Below are positions 59,551 through 64,000 of a DNA stretch of 64,000 nucleotides, piece after piece. This DNA comes from Mongoliitalea lutea (lineage in GTDB: Bacteria; Bacteroidota; Bacteroidia; Cytophagales; Cyclobacteriaceae). The DNA is taken from positions 45,712 through 109,711 of the forward strand of contig NZ_BMYF01000017.1 in NCBI RefSeq assembly GCF_014652135.1, given 5' to 3'. The position numbers were made by a program, and so were the translations under genes. Position 1 is the first letter of the stretch, and every line of letters starts with the position of its first letter. Below the pieces are notes generated by a model that worked only from the letters and a program-made list of their open reading frames with translations, was not told where the DNA came from and made no database searches.

Positions 59551-61648
59551 GCTTCTTCGTTACCCAGCTACCCGAACTGGCTCTTACCCGCACAAAATAA
59601 ATCCCGGGTGCGAGGTGCTGAAGGTCTACTAAAAGTGGGGAATTGGCGGGAATGGAAGTATTGGTACGAATCAATTGTCCAAGACTGTTGTAGACGGTAA
59701 ATTCTCCTGCTTCGGAACTCACAATCGTAACCAACCCTTCACTTGGATTGGGGAACACGCGCACCTGTAATCCCTCTTCACTACTCCCGCCCCCTGCTAT
59801 CATCCGCAACCATTCCAATCCACCTGCTGTACTACCCAAAACCAAATCACGTTCTCCTCCAAAAGTCTTCCCCAAACTGCTTATCCAGGTATTTCTCCCC
59901 AGTCGAGTACTCACCTGTTGTCCTGTTGACAAGCGGAGTTCTATAGCTTGTCGCTCAGATTGATTCATGAAATCAGGAATAAACTGAATGATTCCTCGTT
60001 GATCGACTGCATACATATCCAGTCTTGAACCCTGCACTACATGGACAGTCAAATTTCGAGCGGCGGGACTGTCATTAAAACCTAAGAATGAACGCTCCTC
60101 CAAGCGCAATTGAGGATTATTACTCAAATTAGCTTCAAACAAGACTAATTCCCCCGTCTGCCTTGCCAACAATACATAATCTTTGCTTTCCCAGCTGAAT
60201 AAATCCAAATGATCCAAAGGCCGGATACCTGTCTCGGGAAAAGTTACTTCCTGCATTTGTTCCAGAATAGGACTTGATCCCATCCAAACTCTTCTCCTGA
60301 CCACTCTATCTACTGTATCGTATCCCGACAACCAATAGGTCTGCCTGCCTGCACTGGTCAAAAACTCCTGATACTGTATGTCCGAAAGCTTTAATCTGCT
60401 CAATTGCAGGTAATCATCCTCCAATAATATCCATTCCTCATCCTTCACAGACCATCGTTGTGCATGGCCTCGAACTCCCCCATCAAATACCCGATTACCG
60501 GTCACTATCAACTCCCCATCACTTTGAAATCCTTTGAAAAAAGGTCGTGAATTTTCACCCAAGTCAATCATCTCATCCTGTAAAAACGGCGATTTGGAAT
60601 TGGTAAATGGGGCAATGGCAAATACATTCTTACTATAATCAGAACGAAATGCACCCGCAAACTCCGAGCTGTTGCTGCTGATAATCAATTCATCCTTCCA
60701 TAAAAAGGCTGTATGAAATACAGGAAACTCAGGCAGCTCTCCGTAGATGGGCATTTCAGTAGAAAAAGTATCAAAAACAGGATTAAGAGTAGTGCCTTTG
60801 TTTGGCAAGTAATACAATCTGCTGCATTCATCCCTTCCCAACACAAGGTCAGCCACTCCATCCCCATCAAAGTCTGCATAGAGCAAGGAATGCCCACCCG
60901 CATGTTGGATTCTTGCTTGACTGTTTGACTCGGGCACAGTGGCAATTGGGAGTCCATTGCAGGTCACACCGAAACTGAATTCCCCACAATCGCAAAACTC
61001 AAACCCTCCCCAGCGAAATTGGGGAAAAGCAAATCCATCCACATCAGGCGTTCCTTTCCGCTCCACAGAAGTATTGATATACAATTCCAAGAAATCTCCC
61101 GAGGCAAAATTGAACGTTGCTATATCCAAGTCTCCATCTCCATCCAAATCCATGATCAACGGAATATCCAAGTTATTGGCCTGCAAATTGGAGCCATTAT
61201 CCAAGCGGAGAAAATTCTGAGCTAAGGTCCACTGGGGTAGATTCGAGCCAGATGGGGTAGTATTCCGATACACTCGGATTCCAAAAGGACTACTGGTAAA
61301 CAAATCCTTGCGCCCATCTCCATCAAAGTCTGTCAAGACCAAAAACCCATTGACATCCTCCGGAAAAGCATAGGCTAATTCAGGTGCAGGCGCAAACCCT
61401 TCCTCAGTTATTATGGATACCACAATCCTGCGGGCATTGATATCCCATGCCACCAACTCCTCCACCCCGTCTCCATCCATGTCCAAGGTTTGAAATTGGG
61501 CAGCATTGATCCCTCCTGCGAATGGAAGTGGCAAGGTTTTTCCTTGGGCTGTGACCGAAAAAGTGTTGGCATACTCAAACACCTGCTGTCCGGAAAGCTG
61601 AAAGGATAAAAGGATAAAAAGGTAACAAAGGAATTGTTTCATGAACAT
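59531..61648 (-). CDS. T9SS-secreted FG-GAP/VCBS repeat protein
   Basis: The 705-residue protein has a signal peptide (FLCYLFILLSFQLSGQQ) and several DxDGDGxxD-type calcium-binding repeats (DMDGDGVEEL, DFDGDGRKDL, DLDGDGDLDI, DFDGDGVADL) in an FG-GAP propeller of about residues 45-290. A type A sorting domain at the end starts VRVFPNPSEG and includes GIYFVRV. It would be secreted by the type IX system and fixed to the cell surface, in agreement with porT in this window. Confidence 0.88.
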   Translation of the reverse strand: MFMKQFLCYLFILLSFQLSGQQVFEYANTFSVTAQGKTLPLPFAGGINAAQFQTLDMDGDGVEELVAWDINARRIVVSIITEEGFAPAPELAYAFPEDVNGFLVLTDFDGDGRKDLFTSSPFGIRVYRNTTPSGSNLPQWTLAQNFLRLDNGSNLQANNLDIPLIMDLDGDGDLDIATFNFASGDFLELYINTSVERKGTPDVDGFAFPQFRWGGFEFCDCGEFSFGVTCNGLPIATVPESNSQARIQHAGGHSLLYADFDGDGVADLVLGRDECSRLYYLPNKGTTLNPVFDTFSTEMPIYGELPEFPVFHTAFLWKDELIISSNSSEFAGAFRSDYSKNVFAIAPFTNSKSPFLQDEMIDLGENSRPFFKGFQSDGELIVTGNRVFDGGVRGHAQRWSVKDEEWILLEDDYLQLSRLKLSDIQYQEFLTSAGRQTYWLSGYDTVDRVVRRRVWMGSSPILEQMQEVTFPETGIRPLDHLDLFSWESKDYVLLARQTGELVLFEANLSNNPQLRLEERSFLGFNDSPAARNLTVHVVQGSRLDMYAVDQRGIIQFIPDFMNQSERQAIELRLSTGQQVSTRLGRNTWISSLGKTFGGERDLVLGSTAGGLEWLRMIAGGGSSEEGLQVRVFPNPSEGLVTIVSSEAGEFTVYNSLGQLIRTNTSIPANSPLLVDLQHLAPGIYFVRVRASSGSWVTKKLIISHR

Positions 61649-61732
61649 TCAATCACACATAACAAATTAAACGATAGAAATTCACAATAGATAGCTTCAA
61701 AGCCCTAATTTTGAAAACTCAATACCATACTT

Positions 61733-63034
61733 ATGAATATCCAAGCCATCTACGAATGCTACCTGAGCTGCTCAGGAGTCTCCACAGATACCCGCAAAAT
61801 AGAAGCAGGGAATTTATTCTTCGCCTTGAAAGGCCCCAACTTTGACGCCAATAGCTTTGCTTCCAAGGCTTTGGAGATCGGGGCAAAAGCGGTGGTGGTA
61901 GACGATGCGAGCGTAGTGCCTGCCGGAGATACCCGCTATTTCTTGGTAAAAGATGCCTTGAAAGCTCTTCAGCTATTGGCAAACCACCATCGGAAACATT
62001 TCAACTTTCCTGTGATAGCCCTGACCGGAAGCAATGGAAAAACCACCTCCAAAGAATTGCTTTATGCTGTATTGAAACAATCTCTCAAAACAGCTGCCAC
62101 CACAGGAAATTTCAACAACCATATCGGTGTTCCTTTGACCTTACTAGCTATTCCATTAAAAGGCACTGAAATCGCTATTATCGAAATGGGAGCCAACAAG
62201 CAAGGCGACATTCAAGAATTATGCGACATCGCAGAACCAACGCATGGCTTTATTACCAATATTGGCAAAGCGCATCTCGAAGGCATGGGGGGACCAGAGG
62301 GAGTTCTGAAAACCAAAACTGAATTATTCCAGCATCTACGGGTGAATAAAGGAACGGTATTTATCAATTCACAAGACCCCATCTTATCCAATATGGCTAA
62401 ACGCTTCGAACATCCTGTTTTGTATCCAGCCAAAGGGGATTTTTGTGAGGTGAGTTTTGTCAGTGCGGACCCTTTTGTGAAATTTCAGGTAGAAGGAATG
62501 GAGGAGATTTTTGAGAGTTCGCTGATCGGAGCTTATAACTTTGGAAATATCGCGGCTGCACTCACCATAGGCAAATTCGTTGGTGTTCCTATGGAAAAAG
62601 CCGTACAGGCAGTAGTATCCTACACTCCTTCCAATATGCGCTCCCAATTGGTAGAGAAGCGCAGTAACCTTATAATCTTGGATGCCTACAACGCCAATCC
62701 ATCGAGCATGGAAGTAGCTATAGATACCTTTGGAAAGATGAGCGGAAAACCCCACAAAATGATCATTTTGGGGGATATGTATGAGTTGGGCGAAGCTACC
62801 GAAGCGGAACATGCCAAATTGGGTGAGTTGGTCAGCAAATACAACTTCGATAAGATCTGCTTTACTGGAAAGCATATCCAAGCAGCCCTTACCAAAGCCC
62901 CTTTCAGATCGCTGTATTTCCCGGACCCGTTTTCCTTCCGCAATTGGCTTCAAGACTCCAAACTTGAGGACCACCATATCCTAATCAAAGGAAGTCGGGG
63001 GATGAAATTGGAGGGCTTGGTGGATTTTATTTGA
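61733..63034 (+). CDS. murF: UDP-N-acetylmuramoyl-tripeptide D-alanyl-D-alanine ligase
   Basis: The 433-residue Mur ligase adds D-Ala-D-Ala in peptidoglycan precursor synthesis. The ATP loop ALTGSNGKTTSKELL lies near residues 95-109. EMGANKQGDIQ (about 153-163) and DAYNANPSSMEVAI (about 320-333) are MurF-typical. Length fits the family. It is divergent from the T9SS cargo gene with an 84-base gap. Confidence 0.94.
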   Translation: MNIQAIYECYLSCSGVSTDTRKIEAGNLFFALKGPNFDANSFASKALEIGAKAVVVDDASVVPAGDTRYFLVKDALKALQLLANHHRKHFNFPVIALTGSNGKTTSKELLYAVLKQSLKTAATTGNFNNHIGVPLTLLAIPLKGTEIAIIEMGANKQGDIQELCDIAEPTHGFITNIGKAHLEGMGGPEGVLKTKTELFQHLRVNKGTVFINSQDPILSNMAKRFEHPVLYPAKGDFCEVSFVSADPFVKFQVEGMEEIFESSLIGAYNFGNIAAALTIGKFVGVPMEKAVQAVVSYTPSNMRSQLVEKRSNLIILDAYNANPSSMEVAIDTFGKMSGKPHKMIILGDMYELGEATEAEHAKLGELVSKYNFDKICFTGKHIQAALTKAPFRSLYFPDPFSFRNWLQDSKLEDHHILIKGSRGMKLEGLVDFI

Positions 63035-63077
63035 CAACAAAGCCCGTAAGAAAACTGTTATTTACAAAATTGTTCCG

Positions 63078-63758
63078 ATGAAAAACGAATACCTCCCCTT
63101 CCTCCAAACCCTTGCCAGCAACAACCATAAGGACTGGATGGATGCCAATAGAGATTGGTATCAAAACATCCGCAAGGCATTTTTGAAAGATGTGGAGTAT
63201 TTGCTGAAGGGAATTACTGCTTGGGAGCCAGAACTTGCTACCTTGCAGCCAAAGGATTGTGTCTTCAGACAAAACAGGGACATCCGCTTCTCTGCCAATA
63301 AAGACCCTTACAAAACCAATTTGGCAACCTATTTTGCTAGAGGTGGCAAGAAGTCTATGGGACCAGGGTATTACCTGCATATACAGCCAGGAGCAAGTTT
63401 CTTGGCTGGTGGAATTTGGATGCCACCAGCAGATATTCTTAAGAAAATCAGGCAAGAAATCGACTATAATGGAGCTCAATTAGTGGAAATCTTGGAAAAT
63501 CCCTCCATCAAAAAACACTTTAACGGCATGGAAGGAGATCAATTGAAGACTACTCCAAAAGGCTTCGATGCAGACCATCCCTATATTGACCTATTGAGGT
63601 TTAAAAGCTTTATTATCTCCTGCCCGATCGCTGACAAAGACATAGCATCAGGTAAATTTCTGGACATTGCCCTTACACACTTCCAACTCCTCCAGCCCTT
63701 TCACAACTTCCTCCACCAAGCCTTGGACGAAGCTGAGAGCGGAGAAGGCTTGTTATAG
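63078..63758 (+). CDS. DUF2461 family protein
   Basis: The 226-residue protein has the typical DUF2461 start (FLQTLASNNHKDWMDANRDWYQ), a middle segment FRQNRDIRFSANKDPYKTN and the GYYLHIQPGASFLAGG element. It is widespread and of unknown function. It lies 43 bases after murF and probably shares its transcript. A repeat of the 56-kb type begins right after its stop. Confidence 0.88.
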   Translation: MKNEYLPFLQTLASNNHKDWMDANRDWYQNIRKAFLKDVEYLLKGITAWEPELATLQPKDCVFRQNRDIRFSANKDPYKTNLATYFARGGKKSMGPGYYLHIQPGASFLAGGIWMPPADILKKIRQEIDYNGAQLVEILENPSIKKHFNGMEGDQLKTTPKGFDADHPYIDLLRFKSFIISCPIADKDIASGKFLDIALTHFQLLQPFHNFLHQALDEAESGEGLL

Positions 63759-63870
63759 TCTCGCAAAGACGCCAAGCCGCCAAAGGTTTCACGCTAAGAG
63801 CGCAACGGATAAACGCCACGGCCGCAAAATAGGTTGTCCACAGATTTTGCAGATTAACACAGATTGCATG
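63757..63870. repeat. Dispersed Bacteroidota repeat unit, inverted
   Basis: TCGCAAAGACGCC follows the stop, then CACAGATTTTGCAGATTAA and CACAGATTGCATG, the reverse complement of the ATCTGTGTTAATCTG core of the other units. The stretch 63,871-64,000 is AT-rich with no gene seen. Confidence 0.65.
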
Positions 63871-64000
63871 CTTTGAAAGTAATAATCTTTGCTACCCCCC
63901 ACTTGATCGCCGTAAATCATAGACTAATTTAATTCATATGAACATTTGTAAAGTTGATTGAATGATTGGTTGATTTAGAGAAAAGTGAACGAGAGACCCT

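Overview
The window is a Bacteroidota chromosome carrying a large tailed-phage prophage. The host is probably in the Cytophagales (Cyclobacteriaceae/Algoriphagus-like). Evidence for this is a PorT-like protein next to ubiE, a type IX secretion C-terminal sorting domain on a 705-residue secreted protein, a DUF5606-type protein, TPR-containing two-component kinases and typical Bacteroidota intergenic repeats. The genus is an inference; no rRNA or tRNA gene was recognised.

Bases 1 to about 37,020 are prophage, and its left end lies outside the window. The late operon reads leftward from about 25.7 kb to base 1: S49-type head protease, major capsid protein, a Stealth-like glycosyltransferase, a PLD-like protein, terminase small and large subunits, portal, connectors, tape measure, a large tail protein, holin and an M15-type endolysin. 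Two cargo insertions interrupt it. One is an AT-rich DUF4145-like gene (15.5-16.4 kb). The other is an 8.1-11.4 kb island with an ArdC-N/RadC pair and a HicBA-type toxin-antitoxin.

Between 25.7 and 26.5 kb lies a non-coding control region with an array of GGTTACAAAA/TTTTGTAACC palindromes, a repressor-type control region that is duplicated at 36.4-36.56 kb, and a leader with three copies of an 11-base repeat. Rightward genes at 26.5-28.1 kb look like lysogenic cargo (VanZ-like membrane protein, exclusion-type membrane-anchored protein). Small leftward genes at 28.2-29.2 kb are separated by attC-like imperfect palindromes, which suggests integron-type cassettes inside the prophage. The leftward early operon (29.2-36.4 kb) holds many small genes, a 966-residue primase/SF3 helicase and a LuxR-type regulator. 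A divergent HTH repressor candidate (36.56-36.94 kb) closes the prophage.

From 37.07 kb the content is ordinary chromosome: porT, ubiE, engB, a DUF5606 gene, fbp, an aspartate kinase, a fructosamine-kinase-family gene, a low-molecular-weight phosphatase, peroxiredoxin, a glycosyltransferase/Stealth pair, rsgA, a PyrR-like gene, panB, two tandem paralogous TPR histidine kinases with a NarL-type response regulator, several exported proteins of unknown role, a T9SS cargo protein, murF and a DUF2461 protein. Related dispersed repeats lie at 56.3, 59.4 and 63.8 kb.
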